From Gammaproteobacteria bacterium (GTDB lineage Bacteria; Pseudomonadota; Gammaproteobacteria; Xanthomonadales; Wenzhouxiangellaceae): DNA of 64,000 nt. The stretch is from NCBI GenBank assembly GCA_021772985.1, contig JAJFKX010000020.1, forward strand, positions 248,001-312,000, read 5' to 3'. The notes beneath the pieces were generated by a model, which was not told the DNA's origin, ran no database searches, and saw only the letters and a list, made by a program, of their open reading frames with translations. This document shows positions 17,139 through 25,997 of this stretch, in pieces; within the stretch, counting starts at the first letter, position 1; every line of letters starts with the position of its first letter. The translations under genes were made by a program, and so were the position numbers.

Positions 17139-18473
17139 TTATTTATCTGAAACTATCACAGTCATACTCTGTGACCTGCCGGATGCAAAATTCAGGATCA
17201 TCCCAACTGTTTCACCCTTGACGACATCTCTTTGTGGTTGCATCAGCATCAAATGCATTCCACCTGGTTTTAAAACCACCTGGTCGCCCACTGGAATCAC
17301 CAGTTCATCGATCTTTTGCATTTTCATCAGGCCATCAACCCTTGTCATATTATGGATCTGAACCTCACCAAAAATGCCTGAATCAACCGATGTAACCTTA
17401 AGCTCGTTGTGACCTACATTGATCAAGGTCATATAGCCTGCGTTGGTCTTTGAGCCGGGCAGGGCTTCACGCACCCAGGCATTCATCACTGCCACAATGT
17501 CACTGCCGGGCTTAAACCGAGTTGGTTTAGCAACCGACTCTATGGCGGGCCTATTGACGTCCAATACTTTTTCAGATTCTTCTTCGATATATTTCAATAC
17601 ATCCATCACATCTACCTGGGTAAGCGACATGTTGGGCATCGGGATTTGATTGAAACGGTTATACATTTCGATCGCTATCGGATCCTGTTCTTCCAGCATT
17701 TTGTCTGGGTTGCGCAGCCAGTTGATTAACCAGGTTCGGTCACGTCGTTGGGTAACCGCCAGCAAATCCGGCCCGATGGTGGTATCGGCACTGCCATCAA
17801 CGGTATGGCAGCTGACGCAACGGGTGCGAAACAGTTGTTCCCCTGGGGAGATGTTACGCAAATCGGGTGCATTGGTATAATCATTACCCAGTTGTGGTGA
17901 TTTCCAACCATGTAGCCAGTTACCAATTTGATCCGCCAATACATAGGGGTTTTCAAATGGTGAGCGCCGCATCCAGCGCCCGGTTGTCTGGTTTCCCATA
18001 ATCATATTCACGTTATGATTATTTTCGCCACCTTCGATGTCTTCTATATATAAACCCAGTTTGCGGCGTAAAGTGACAATTTGCTGTTCATCACCGGTAA
18101 AGAACTGCCATTTGGCGCCAAATTTGTTGCGATACTCTTTTAGTACCTCCGGGGTGTCGACATCCGGATCGATTGTGATTGAATAAAAAAACACATCTTT
18201 ACCCAAGCGATCGCCCATGATGCTTTGTACCCGGGTCAGCTGGGCTGTTTCCAACGGGCAGACATCCGGGCAGGTGGTATAGATAAAGTTAATAACAACA
18301 ACCTTGTCTTTAATCAGGTCGTCAAAAAAAGAAAATGTGTCACCTTCGTGACTGGTCAAGATGACATTGGGAAAGTAGTCAGCGCCCCAGCGGCTTTCTT
18401 CTGCAGAAGCACTGGATACCAGCAGCAGCAGTAGGGTGATGGCTGTTGTTCGAGATAAAATCCTTTTATACAT
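17139..18473 (-). CDS. SCO1/SenC - cytochrome c - PCuAC fusion copper protein
   Basis: 444 residues from the ATG at 18473, where a signal peptide starts (MYKRILSRTTAITLLLLLVSSASA); the open frame extends upstream without a reason to use it. Three modules are visible. A SCO1/SenC thioredoxin fold has CPDVC (C68, C72) and a later histidine (H153). A c-type cytochrome has CVSCH (219-223) with a methionine-rich PMPNM as the likely axial ligand. A C-terminal PCuAC-like copper-binding domain contains the HNM...GGMHLMLM pattern. Together they suggest a periplasmic Cu chaperone/electron carrier for CuA-site assembly or the adjacent oxidase. Confidence 0.85.
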   Translation of the reverse strand: MYKRILSRTTAITLLLLLVSSASAEESRWGADYFPNVILTSHEGDTFSFFDDLIKDKVVVINFIYTTCPDVCPLETAQLTRVQSIMGDRLGKDVFFYSITIDPDVDTPEVLKEYRNKFGAKWQFFTGDEQQIVTLRRKLGLYIEDIEGGENNHNVNMIMGNQTTGRWMRRSPFENPYVLADQIGNWLHGWKSPQLGNDYTNAPDLRNISPGEQLFRTRCVSCHTVDGSADTTIGPDLLAVTQRRDRTWLINWLRNPDKMLEEQDPIAIEMYNRFNQIPMPNMSLTQVDVMDVLKYIEEESEKVLDVNRPAIESVAKPTRFKPGSDIVAVMNAWVREALPGSKTNAGYMTLINVGHNELKVTSVDSGIFGEVQIHNMTRVDGLMKMQKIDELVIPVGDQVVLKPGGMHLMLMQPQRDVVKGETVGMILNFASGRSQSMTVIVSDK

Positions 18474-18508
18474 AGCCAGTAAAATCATATTAATAAAGTG
18501 AATAAAAA

Positions 18509-18533
18509 CACAGAGCGCCCTGGGGCGCTCTGT
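18509..18533 (-). terminator. rho-independent terminator of the multicopper oxidase gene
   Basis: Minus strand: CACAGAGCGCC-CCAG-like loop-GGCGCTCTGTG followed by TTTTTATT, an 11-base stem directly after the multicopper oxidase stop and just before the SCO-fusion gene start. It may make the SCO gene's transcription partly independent. Confidence 0.85.
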
Positions 18534-18562
18534 GAATTCCATACTAATTCAAATGCAAACCA

Positions 18563-21500
18563 TTAACCACCTGCCATTGCAGCAGCCTTAACCAGTTTGT
18601 TTGCATCATGCATTGCCCGGTCAACGGTGACCGGTGTTGGGCAATTGACCACGTGTGGTATTGGGCCGCTTCTATCAAAATCGTAGTCATCGTCTCCAAT
18701 TTTGATCGCCGGCCATTCGTGGATTTCCAAAGCGCCGGTTTCACGCAGGCCTTTCAGCTCATCCAGACCCTTCACGACCCCAGTTGCTGGTTCCAGCCAG
18801 GAGGCAAAACCAATATGCCACATTGGACTGTAACCTTCTGCCGGCATGAAGTATGAGGGAATACCAATTTGTCCGCCCAGTGGACCACCACCCGCGATAT
18901 TATTCGGGATCGTGCCGGTAGGAGGAAAACGGCCACTCAATGGCTCAGGTGGCACAAACTGAACCAATGGTACAGCGGTGGTGCTCAACAAACCGTGCTT
19001 GGGTACATAAGGAATACCCATGTTGTTAGCAGGGCCGGCCGGGAAGGAATCTACAACTACATAGTAAGGATTGTAGTCGCCACCATCGGTCCATGATTTA
19101 TGCAACTTCATTCTTGCATAAGGTGGTGTCGCGGTGGTGTTGATTTCCAAAGTATGAGCGCTATCACCACCCCAGTTCACACCGTTATAACGGCAACTGG
19201 TATTGGGTGGGTCATCCGGGAAGGCACCTGGTCCCTGGCAATTCACATCTATTCTCAAGTGCTCCCAATCCTCATCACCCCATTGGACAAAAAATGCATT
19301 TACAATCACATCTTTGCCGGCGATGTTAACCCGCCGCAGTGGTGAATAGTCATTGTCAGCGCTTTGCGCCGGAAGATTGGGGTCATTCAAGTGCAGAAAA
19401 TCCGGATGGATACGGGTAATCGGATTCGGCAGGTCACCAAAGAAGGTGAATACACCACTTTCCGACACCTCAGCTTCTGATGAAGCCGCAACCGGTGTGT
19501 TTGCTATTCCACCAGCCCAGATAATGCCCATTGATTCGGCCAGAGCCTCATCAGAGATATCATGCAAAATGAAGAACACCTCTCTCTCATTGCCTTGCGC
19601 ATCGATGTTGATGCCTTGCTGTAGCTCATACCTGGCTACACCACGTTCATCTTCGGTCGAGTTGATGGCATCGCCAATTTCCATATTGACCATATCGATT
19701 TCTTCGACTGTCACGGTGTCGACCCATACTTGAACAGCCTGATCATCCAGGTTGGGACCGAACTGACCGACATCATCACCGGAACGTGCGGTCGGCAAGG
19801 CAATAGAATTAACATACCTGACACCATCCCAGGAAGGAATCGGAGCAGGCATCACCTGTGTCTGACCAGGGTTTTCGATATCCCAGCGCAGTAACATGGC
19901 ATGGTCTTCATGCTGTGTATTGTGGCAATGTTCCATGTACTGTCCGGCGAACTCGCGGAAGCGCAAGGCAATTTCAACCATGCCGGTGCTGTCTGGCTGT
20001 GGACCCAGGCGGTAAACATCCTTTCGTGCCCATTTTTCCCACTCAGGTGGTTCTACACCACCACGGCGAAGAACAATGCCTTCTTCAAAGTGAATGTGGA
20101 TTGGATGGCTCCAGGTACCGCTATTGATAATCCGCCATACTTCCAGGCCACCCGAGTTCTTGGTGGGGGCTGCTGACAGCCGGCGCGGATCCATATTAAA
20201 GCCTTTGCCGCCATCGGTTTCGATAACCCAGGGCGCTTCGTCGGTAGGTTGCCGTTCGAATTCGAAGGTCCGATGCAGTGCATTGGCCAGTTCATCTTCG
20301 GTCGGGCGGCGTAATGGAATCAATGTTTGCCCGCCTGGCTCAAAGTCGGCAGGGTTCATGCTGAGGTCAACGCCGTTGAACTCTTGTACCCGGAATTCCA
20401 TAAATGAACCAACAACTGGATCATTGAACCAGCGATCGGCTTCGCCATCACCATCGTCATCAACCTGGATGGCTTGATAATCACCGCTCATGATATCCGC
20501 CAATGGAATAACCGCATCGGTAGCTTGACCGGTACGTTGTTGCAACATATTAACGAAATACAGTTTGTCACCAGACTGGAACTGACTGAAATCAACGATG
20601 ATATCGTAGCGTTCAGCAATACCGATAGTGGGCAATTGACCGTTATCAAATTTTACAGTGTGCTCCATAATATTGCCGTCGTTGGCCACCATATGGAATT
20701 CAACCGGGTCACCGTTTTGGTTAACCAGCGCCAGTTTAAAGTAACGGGATACCGAACCATTCAAGATACGGAAGCGATATTTGCGTGCACGTACATCGAA
20801 ATAAGGCTTATATAACCAGTTAACGGTCATTACATCACCGATAAAGCCGGTTTGATTGAACGGGTTAAACCACAATTGGCCTTCTTCATCCCAGGCTTTT
20901 TCCGCCAACACCAGGTTGATGTCGTAATCACGGTTGCCCCAGTCCAGATCGGTGCCGCTGGGCAGGCGCAGGTTAACGCCGTCTTCTAATCCTTCATTAC
21001 CGCGATCCAATGCACTGTAATAGTTCATCATGGCGACGTTGCCTTTGTAGACATTTTGTGCCGTGAAATCGAGCATATGATCATGGAACCAATGGGTACT
21101 CATGGTTTCACGCCAATCACCGCGAATCCGCTTGATTCCGCCATTGCCATCAGGTGCGCCTGCACGAGGATCCATTCTATTGACATTGATTGAATCATTA
21201 CCGGCTAATACCATCGGCCAGCGATAATCATAGTACTGACCAGGGAAGAAGAATGCGTTGGTGTAACCATCGCTTTCCGCTGGATTGTGGCCGTTATGTT
21301 CGTGGGTAGAAAGGGTGTGTAAGCCAAAACCACGGTTTGCGGAAACATCAATAGGTAAAGCATTGTGATGCCGCATAATCAGTGATTCACCATAACGCGC
21401 CATCAACAGCTTGGGTGGGAAGGTACCATCAAATGTCCACAATGCCAGCGGGTCTTGTACCGGCATATCGGGGTGGAATTGTACTTCCACGCCAGAGGTT

Positions 21501-22312
21501 GTACCCTCAGAGCCCGGAGCACCGGTGGTATTGTAATACAAGCCGCCAGGGGCGAATTCGCCGCTGCTGTATGTGTGCAATTGCCGACTGTCACGGAAAC
21601 CGCCATTGGTGCGGGCACCGGCCTGGGCGGTCTGGAAGCCGACTCTGGGTCTAAATTCTCCCCAGCGTTGATGTGACCATTTAATCCCAGGTGGGCGGCC
21701 TTCTGCCGGTGGTCTACGCAGATTGCGACCTAGATAGTCTTCAATCTCGTTTTCCCAGGGGTTGCGATCTCTGGTATTGGCAAACCGCTTCGGTCTGGGG
21801 TAAAGCGGTCCGGATAAATAGTCTTCCAGCATTTGTGGGTCCGGAAAACCGTCTGCGGAAGGGGGTCTAGGTAGATACTGACAGCCGCCATTACCATTAC
21901 CGTTGCCATTGTTTCCGTTTCCGTTTCCGTTGTTTCCGTTGTTTCCGTTGTTTCCGTTTCCGTTGTTACATCCGCCACCATGTAAATTTAATGGTTCCAT
22001 ACCAAATTCTTCAAAACGCAGCATTTGCTGGCTGAATGGAGCAGCACCAAATAATGGACTGGGTGGGCCATTGGTTGGGATGTTAAAGAAAAAGCCATCT
22101 TCACGCTGGTCTTCTTCAGAAATAATGTTTTGTGATGAAGCATCTGCTACAGAGCCAGTGGCCCCGCCTTCAAATGCGCCAATGTTAGCGTCCGGTATGC
22201 CTTCAGGCAGGTCTCCATCATCGGCATAAACGCTGGTGGTGGTAGCGCAAATCGAAAATAAAGCTGCAAAAAGAAGGCGCGGGGAACGCTTATATAGAGA
22301 CATCCTGTTCAT
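18563..22312 (-). CDS. large secreted multicopper oxidase with Asn/Gly tract and long C-terminal extension
   Basis: About 1249 residues from the ATG at 22312, preferred because AGGAAT lies ~7 bases upstream; a GTG at 22348 would add 12 residues. A signal peptide is followed by a low-complexity Asn/Gly tract (~residues 115-143). All copper-site motifs are present: HEHNGH (~337-342), HWFHDH (~407-412), HPIHIH (~736-741) and HCHNTQHEDHAML (~795-807). The final ~420 residues form no domain I can name. Size and motifs recall metal-oxidising or very large bacterial laccase-like enzymes, but substrate (Mn, Fe, Cu or organic) is undecided. The neighbouring SCO/PCuAC fusion probably supplies copper. 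Confidence 0.85.
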   Translation of the reverse strand: MNRMSLYKRSPRLLFAALFSICATTTSVYADDGDLPEGIPDANIGAFEGGATGSVADASSQNIISEEDQREDGFFFNIPTNGPPSPLFGAAPFSQQMLRFEEFGMEPLNLHGGGCNNGNGNNGNNGNNGNGNGNNGNGNGNGGCQYLPRPPSADGFPDPQMLEDYLSGPLYPRPKRFANTRDRNPWENEIEDYLGRNLRRPPAEGRPPGIKWSHQRWGEFRPRVGFQTAQAGARTNGGFRDSRQLHTYSSGEFAPGGLYYNTTGAPGSEGTTSGVEVQFHPDMPVQDPLALWTFDGTFPPKLLMARYGESLIMRHHNALPIDVSANRGFGLHTLSTHEHNGHNPAESDGYTNAFFFPGQYYDYRWPMVLAGNDSINVNRMDPRAGAPDGNGGIKRIRGDWRETMSTHWFHDHMLDFTAQNVYKGNVAMMNYYSALDRGNEGLEDGVNLRLPSGTDLDWGNRDYDINLVLAEKAWDEEGQLWFNPFNQTGFIGDVMTVNWLYKPYFDVRARKYRFRILNGSVSRYFKLALVNQNGDPVEFHMVANDGNIMEHTVKFDNGQLPTIGIAERYDIIVDFSQFQSGDKLYFVNMLQQRTGQATDAVIPLADIMSGDYQAIQVDDDGDGEADRWFNDPVVGSFMEFRVQEFNGVDLSMNPADFEPGGQTLIPLRRPTEDELANALHRTFEFERQPTDEAPWVIETDGGKGFNMDPRRLSAAPTKNSGGLEVWRIINSGTWSHPIHIHFEEGIVLRRGGVEPPEWEKWARKDVYRLGPQPDSTGMVEIALRFREFAGQYMEHCHNTQHEDHAMLLRWDIENPGQTQVMPAPIPSWDGVRYVNSIALPTARSGDDVGQFGPNLDDQAVQVWVDTVTVEEIDMVNMEIGDAINSTEDERGVARYELQQGINIDAQGNEREVFFILHDISDEALAESMGIIWAGGIANTPVAASSEAEVSESGVFTFFGDLPNPITRIHPDFLHLNDPNLPAQSADNDYSPLRRVNIAGKDVIVNAFFVQWGDEDWEHLRIDVNCQGPGAFPDDPPNTSCRYNGVNWGGDSAHTLEINTTATPPYARMKLHKSWTDGGDYNPYYVVVDSFPAGPANNMGIPYVPKHGLLSTTAVPLVQFVPPEPLSGRFPPTGTIPNNIAGGGPLGGQIGIPSYFMPAEGYSPMWHIGFASWLEPATGVVKGLDELKGLRETGALEIHEWPAIKIGDDDYDFDRSGPIPHVVNCPTPVTVDRAMHDANKLVKAAAMAGG
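21900..21966 (-). repeat. short tandem repeats encoding the Asn/Gly tract
   Basis: Within the multicopper oxidase gene, imperfect 6- and 9-base units (variants of TTTCCG, GTTTCCGTT on the plus strand) run for about 67 bases and encode alternating Asn and Gly. Such tracts change length by slippage and usually act as flexible linkers. Confidence 0.75.
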
Positions 22313-22875
22313 ATATTGATTCCTATTCAATTGTATACCCTTACTCACTTATCTGACTCCATGCTTTTATTATTGTTAATAGCACCTTGAGTTTAAGTTG
22401 TATTCCTTACCAATAACATGAACATTTAGTCGTAGTAGAATTACGTAAGGTTTCGGACTTAAACTATTGACGCTAATTAGGTTTTTATTGCTTGTCCATT
22501 ATAAATAATGCTTGTGATTTTTTCATAAATGGTTTATTTCATTGATATTGTTGGGTATTTTAAATTCATATCGATTAGAAAGAAATCTGCATCAACTTTT
22601 TCTGTCTGACTCGCACGCTGACCGGTTATTCGAGTTGATAGCAAACAATGTTTGCAGGTATTCACGTCATCTTCACGGAAAGTTGAAGGGTTATGCAGAT
22701 GAGGGTTAAGTTTTTTAGGTAGTGAGGGGGTAAACCAACGCCTGGTTAGCTTATTTACCAATCCTTTCGACTACCGGATAGTGCGGTAAAACATATTTCG
22801 GACTGCATTGGGGAAAGTGGCAAATCAATATTATTGATCAGTGTGAAACACTTGCCTGTTGGCCGTTCAAAATAC
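22313..22875. other. gene-free stretch upstream of the multicopper oxidase
   Basis: AT-rich and without a convincing gene. A 75-residue minus-strand frame (22534-22761) has an unnatural composition. The promoter of the multicopper oxidase should lie in the first ~150 bases, but no confident -35/-10 pair was identified. The right end abuts the tRNA-like sequence at 22876. Confidence 0.5.
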
Positions 22876-22915
22876 AAAGCCCTGCATCAGCAGGGTTTTC
22901 ATTGACTGGCGGAGA
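22876..22915 (-). other. terminator hairpin plus tRNA-3'-end-like motif, possible attachment remnant
   Basis: A hairpin (CCCTGC-ATCA-GCAGGG, 880-895, flanked by AAAG and TTTT) stands 7 bases before TGGCGGAGA (22907-22915). The same layout occurs at the 3' end of tRNA-Ser (hairpin 28373-28396, then TGGCGGAGA at 28403-28411, including the CCA). Seen on the minus strand this is a tRNA tail TCTCCGCCA plus terminator. The match fades quickly into the mobilisation remnant, so attachment-site status is inferred, not proved. Confidence 0.45.
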
Positions 22916-23013
22916 CTGAGGGAGAGACTTCAAACCAACTCCTGGAAACTCTCGAAGAGTGGAATGAGTATCTCGAAGACCATGCTCCTTACTTTCAGGA
23001 GCCTTCTCCATGA
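22906..23013 (+). pseudogene. 35-codon tail of a mobilisation-region gene
   Basis: An open stretch opens right after a stop (TGA, 22903-22905) and reads ...TSNQLLETLEEWNEYLEDH, then APYFQEPSP and stop. The stop overlaps the MobC-like ATG (ATGA at 23010-23013), as in a translationally coupled operon. It is most likely the truncated 3' end of the gene that preceded the mob genes in the original element. Its family is not recognised. Confidence 0.45.
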
Positions 23014-23447
23014 CTACAGGGCGAGACAATATCACGATCATTCGTGCGAAGAAAGCCTTTCGTGAGGCCGGAAAAGTCAAACGTCCTGCAGCCAAATCCT
23101 CCTTACGGCCATTCTCAATGAGTCTGAGTGAAGAAGAACGCGCGTTCTTGGATGAACACTGCGGTGGTTGGCCTTGGGCAAGTTATATCCGCGAGTGCAT
23201 CTTTGGTCAGAAGACAACCATGCGCCGGACTGTGCGACGGCCCAGAATTGCGGACAAGGAGCTGGCCGAAGTGCTCTCTGGTCTGGGACAGTCGCGTTTT
23301 GCTTCTAATGTTAATCAACTGACCAAATCCGCGAATATGGGTGCGCTGGATGTGTCCGTTGATACCGAGCGCCGGCTTGAGGAAGCCTGCAAAGCCATTC
23401 TGGCAATGCGGGATGCGCTGATCATGGCCCTGAACCTGAAGTTGTAG
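23010..23447 (+). CDS. MobC-like plasmid mobilisation (relaxosome) protein
   Basis: 145 residues. The core RPFSMSLSEEERAFLDEHCGG, then WASYIRECIFG, and the end FASNVNQLTKSANMGALDVS fit MobC/ribbon-helix-helix relaxosome accessory proteins that help the relaxase nick oriT. It overlaps the preceding gene remnant by ATGA and is followed 8 bases later by a relaxase start. It appears intact, but with a broken relaxase it is unlikely to work. Confidence 0.7.
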   Translation: MTTGRDNITIIRAKKAFREAGKVKRPAAKSSLRPFSMSLSEEERAFLDEHCGGWPWASYIRECIFGQKTTMRRTVRRPRIADKELAEVLSGLGQSRFASNVNQLTKSANMGALDVSVDTERRLEEACKAILAMRDALIMALNLKL

Positions 23448-23455
23448 CCGCGTAT

Positions 23456-23806
23456 ATGATCTTAGAAGGTAATCAGCGTGGCGGGGCCGGAGATTTGGCC
23501 TTGCATCTCATGAAGGACGATAACGAGCATATCGAGGTCTTTGATATGCGGGGATTCGTTGCCAATGACCTGATGGGTGCATTCAAGGAATCCTACGCAC
23601 TCAGACGGTCAACCAGGTGCAAACAGCATTTGTTCTCGCTCAGTCTGAATCCGCCACCAGATGAACAAGTCTCAACGGCGGCTTTTGAAGACGCTGTGCA
23701 ACGGGTTGAAGCCAAACTCAGCCTGGAAAACCAACCGCGCGCTATTGTCTTCCGTTCCGGTTTGGCGCTCGTTTACTCTGCCGCACTCGCACTTGATCAG
23801 TTATGA
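23456..23806 (+). pseudogene. truncated relaxase (MobA/TraI-type), N-terminus only
   Basis: Residues 1-99 (MILEGNQRGGAGDLALHLMK..., CKQHLFSLSLNPPPDEQVS, RAIVF) look like the start of a plasmid or ICE relaxase; the invariant histidine-triad part of the domain should follow RAIVF. From about 23754 the frame continues into unrelated residues (RSGLALVYSAALALDQL) and stops at 23806. The break is abrupt and lies next to the convergent bactofilin-like gene (3-base gap), marking a recombination junction. Confidence 0.7.
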
Positions 23807-23809
23807 CTG

Positions 23810-24931
23810 TTATGGTTCGTGATGTCCAAAACTCCGCAGAGTCGCCCATGCGTTCCAGCAAAGTGCACCGAGACCGATCAACCAGATCGCCATTACACTG
23901 ATGGTTCCCAGCCAGGGCACTTTGGCAAGAAGGCCCACCGCCACAACGGTCACAAGGATCGCAGCTAACGACTGCCACACAGCGGGTTGCGGGCGAAACC
24001 TGCGCAGCGCTATATCGCTGGTCGCAAACAACCCCGTGAGCACACTGAGCAGCAGTACCACGAGAAAAATGAAAAGCACAGCCAAACCGAGCCAGACACC
24101 GATGCCGGTAAAGAGCAGAAGCACAGCGAATAACAGTGTTACGAAGAACACAGCAAGTCCAAGTAACAGCGATGTGCCAGGGCGTGTCGCAATCCGATCG
24201 GCACTCGCGCGCAGCGGTCGGGAAAACAGCAGGAACAGCACCATCACTGCAACGATGATGTTGAGTGGCAGGGAGTAGGTGCCGCCCGTACTCAGCTCCT
24301 CTACAAGTCCAGGCAGGGGTTCCTTGATGAACTCGCCATCAATTTGCGCATCAGGACTGATATCGGCCTCGTTATCACTACGCCACGTCAGGTCACCACG
24401 GACAACTGCTTTGGGTCCAAGGTACAGTTGGTCGCCGATCAGCTCGACGTCACCAGCGACTTCCGCATCTATCGTGATTTTTCTCGCGCGAATCTTGAGG
24501 TGACTGCCAACGTCGCTGAGAACCTCTACGGTGTCACCCGCCAGCCAGGCCCAGTCACCGACCGGTTGGTTGATCGTCACGGTTTGACCAGCAGCGACTA
24601 CATGGCCCGAGACCGGCGCCGTGATACGAACATGCTGACCGGCTGCGCGCAAGTCATCGCTTACCTCGGACCGGATCTCAATGTTTTGCGCTGCCACAAT
24701 GATGTCGCCAGTCACGTCTCCGCCGACCATGACACGTCGTCCCGCGGCCACAAGGTCCCCGTTGATTGTGGACCGCACATTCACCTCACGGTGTACCACG
24801 TAGACGTCGTGATCGACCGGCTGCTCAATTAGCAGCACATCTGCGGATTGCTGGGGCCACGCGACGACAGCGATGGCAGCAAAAACACCGAGAGCGAGTG
24901 ACAACATGACAATAATTCGGCTTGTAGCCAT
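23810..24931 (-). CDS. membrane protein with N-terminal bactofilin-like beta repeats
   Basis: 373 residues from the ATG at 24931, where a hydrophobic leader begins (MATSRIIVMLSLALGVFAAIAVVAW) and GAGG precedes. The next ~170 residues are short beta repeats (NGDLVAAGRRVMVGGDVTGD, IIVAAQNIEIRS...), as in bactofilin/polymer-forming cytoskeletal domains. The C-terminal half has about five membrane spans. Likely a surface- or membrane-associated scaffold; function unknown. GC-rich compared with neighbours, consistent with acquisition as part of the island. Confidence 0.75.
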   Translation of the reverse strand: MATSRIIVMLSLALGVFAAIAVVAWPQQSADVLLIEQPVDHDVYVVHREVNVRSTINGDLVAAGRRVMVGGDVTGDIIVAAQNIEIRSEVSDDLRAAGQHVRITAPVSGHVVAAGQTVTINQPVGDWAWLAGDTVEVLSDVGSHLKIRARKITIDAEVAGDVELIGDQLYLGPKAVVRGDLTWRSDNEADISPDAQIDGEFIKEPLPGLVEELSTGGTYSLPLNIIVAVMVLFLLFSRPLRASADRIATRPGTSLLLGLAVFFVTLLFAVLLLFTGIGVWLGLAVLFIFLVVLLLSVLTGLFATSDIALRRFRPQPAVWQSLAAILVTVVAVGLLAKVPWLGTISVMAIWLIGLGALCWNAWATLRSFGHHEP

Positions 24932-25152
24932 GACCTCGTTACCTTCGTTAGTTGTTATCCGATCAAAACTCCCTCCCTTAGCATTGGAGTATAGCTTCGC
25001 GGCGCGCTTCGACAATACGCAGAAGCCGAAATCGCAGTTGGGAAATTACTAATTATGATGAAGTATGTGGTGTCTTATCCTTGTAGTGTCTTTCAGTCAG
25101 CATCACGAAAGCAACTCGCTGTTCGTGCGATTCGCGAGGGAGTTTTGGAGCC

Positions 25153-25281
25153 ATGAAGAGAATCGATGTTCACCATCATGTTTTTCCTGAGAGATACATC
25201 CGAGCATTGAAAGGCGCGGGTGTCGAGAACAGCATGGGGGTCCGTATTGTTCATTTCTACAGCGAGGATCGAGGATCGTGA
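25153..25281 (+). pseudogene. N-terminal stub of an amidohydrolase-2 gene
   Basis: Reads MKRIDVHHHVFPERYIRALK and ends after 42 residues. DVHHHVFP is the HxH metal-ligand start of the ACMSD-like amidohydrolase family, but everything after it is missing. Its stop overlaps the GTG start of the next gene (GTGA, 25278-25281), so a deletion appears to have fused the stub to the SnoaL-like gene. Confidence 0.6.
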
Positions 25282-25664
25282 CCGAAGAGCACCCTAATGT
25301 TTTGTTGATGAAGAGAATGGACATCCGCAACCTTGAGGGTGCTACCGACCTATTCGCGCCAGATTTCGTTTGGCATTACATCAACCCCAATTTACCTCAG
25401 GTCGAAGGCGACTATATAGGGTTGGACGGTCTTCAAACTTTCTTTGAAATCTTGGGAAAGGAGACCGGTGGCAGTTTCAGAGTGAAACCAATTTCAGCTA
25501 CCGACTTTGGTGACGAGCTGGTAGTAACACATGTTCGTAATTCCATGTTCATCAACGGGCAGCCGATTGTCATCGATGCTGTCGTTGTCTGGCGTATCGT
25601 AAATGGCAAGATCGCCGAGGCATGGGACATCCCGTCCGCCCACGTGATGGCAAAGCCTGAGTAA
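25278..25664 (+). CDS. SnoaL/NTF2-like protein
   Basis: 128 residues starting with GTG. Cone-shaped alpha+beta pattern typical of SnoaL-like (NTF2 superfamily) proteins: MDIRNLEGATDLFAPDFVWHY, then GLDGLQTFFEIL, then VVWRIVNGKIAEAWDI near the end. Such folds serve as small-molecule isomerases, dehydratases or binding proteins. The substrate is unknown, and loss of the neighbouring amidohydrolase hints at a broken catabolic cluster. Confidence 0.75.
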   Translation: MTEEHPNVLLMKRMDIRNLEGATDLFAPDFVWHYINPNLPQVEGDYIGLDGLQTFFEILGKETGGSFRVKPISATDFGDELVVTHVRNSMFINGQPIVIDAVVVWRIVNGKIAEAWDIPSAHVMAKPE

Positions 25665-25842
25665 GTTTGTTGGTTGAGAAATAGGTCACGCCATGACACA
25701 GTATCGAATGAAAGATGTCAAAGACACTCACTACCTCGGTTCAACGGCAGGACGTTGACCATAGGGGTCTTGGGGGAGCTTGGAGGCTCCCACGAGTGAT
25801 GGTTTGGGCAGGTGGAGAGGTCATTCTCCAAATCCTGTGAGA

Positions 25843-25875
25843 GCAGTTATAGACACCCACAATTCTATTCGTATC
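25843..25875 (+). repeat. 33-bp direct repeat, copy 1
   Basis: GCAGTTATAGACACCC then ACAATTCTATTCGTATC. Differs from copy 2 (25998-26030) at a single base. The spacing of 155 bases and the location inside the degraded island suggest duplication or element ends; no transposase is nearby. Confidence 0.8.
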
Positions 25876-25997
25876 AGTAGATGTAGAAAATAATTTGTGT
25901 TTGATGAGCATGGCTGGCTCGTTTTTTCGCTTTTATAGGTACAAGCGTGTTCATATCGAACTCGCAAGTGTGGTGAAAGCACAGTGGCTATGCAACA

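Noticed and set aside
22534-22761. 75-codon minus-strand frame upstream of the multicopper oxidase
   Set aside because: Unnatural composition and no supporting signals.
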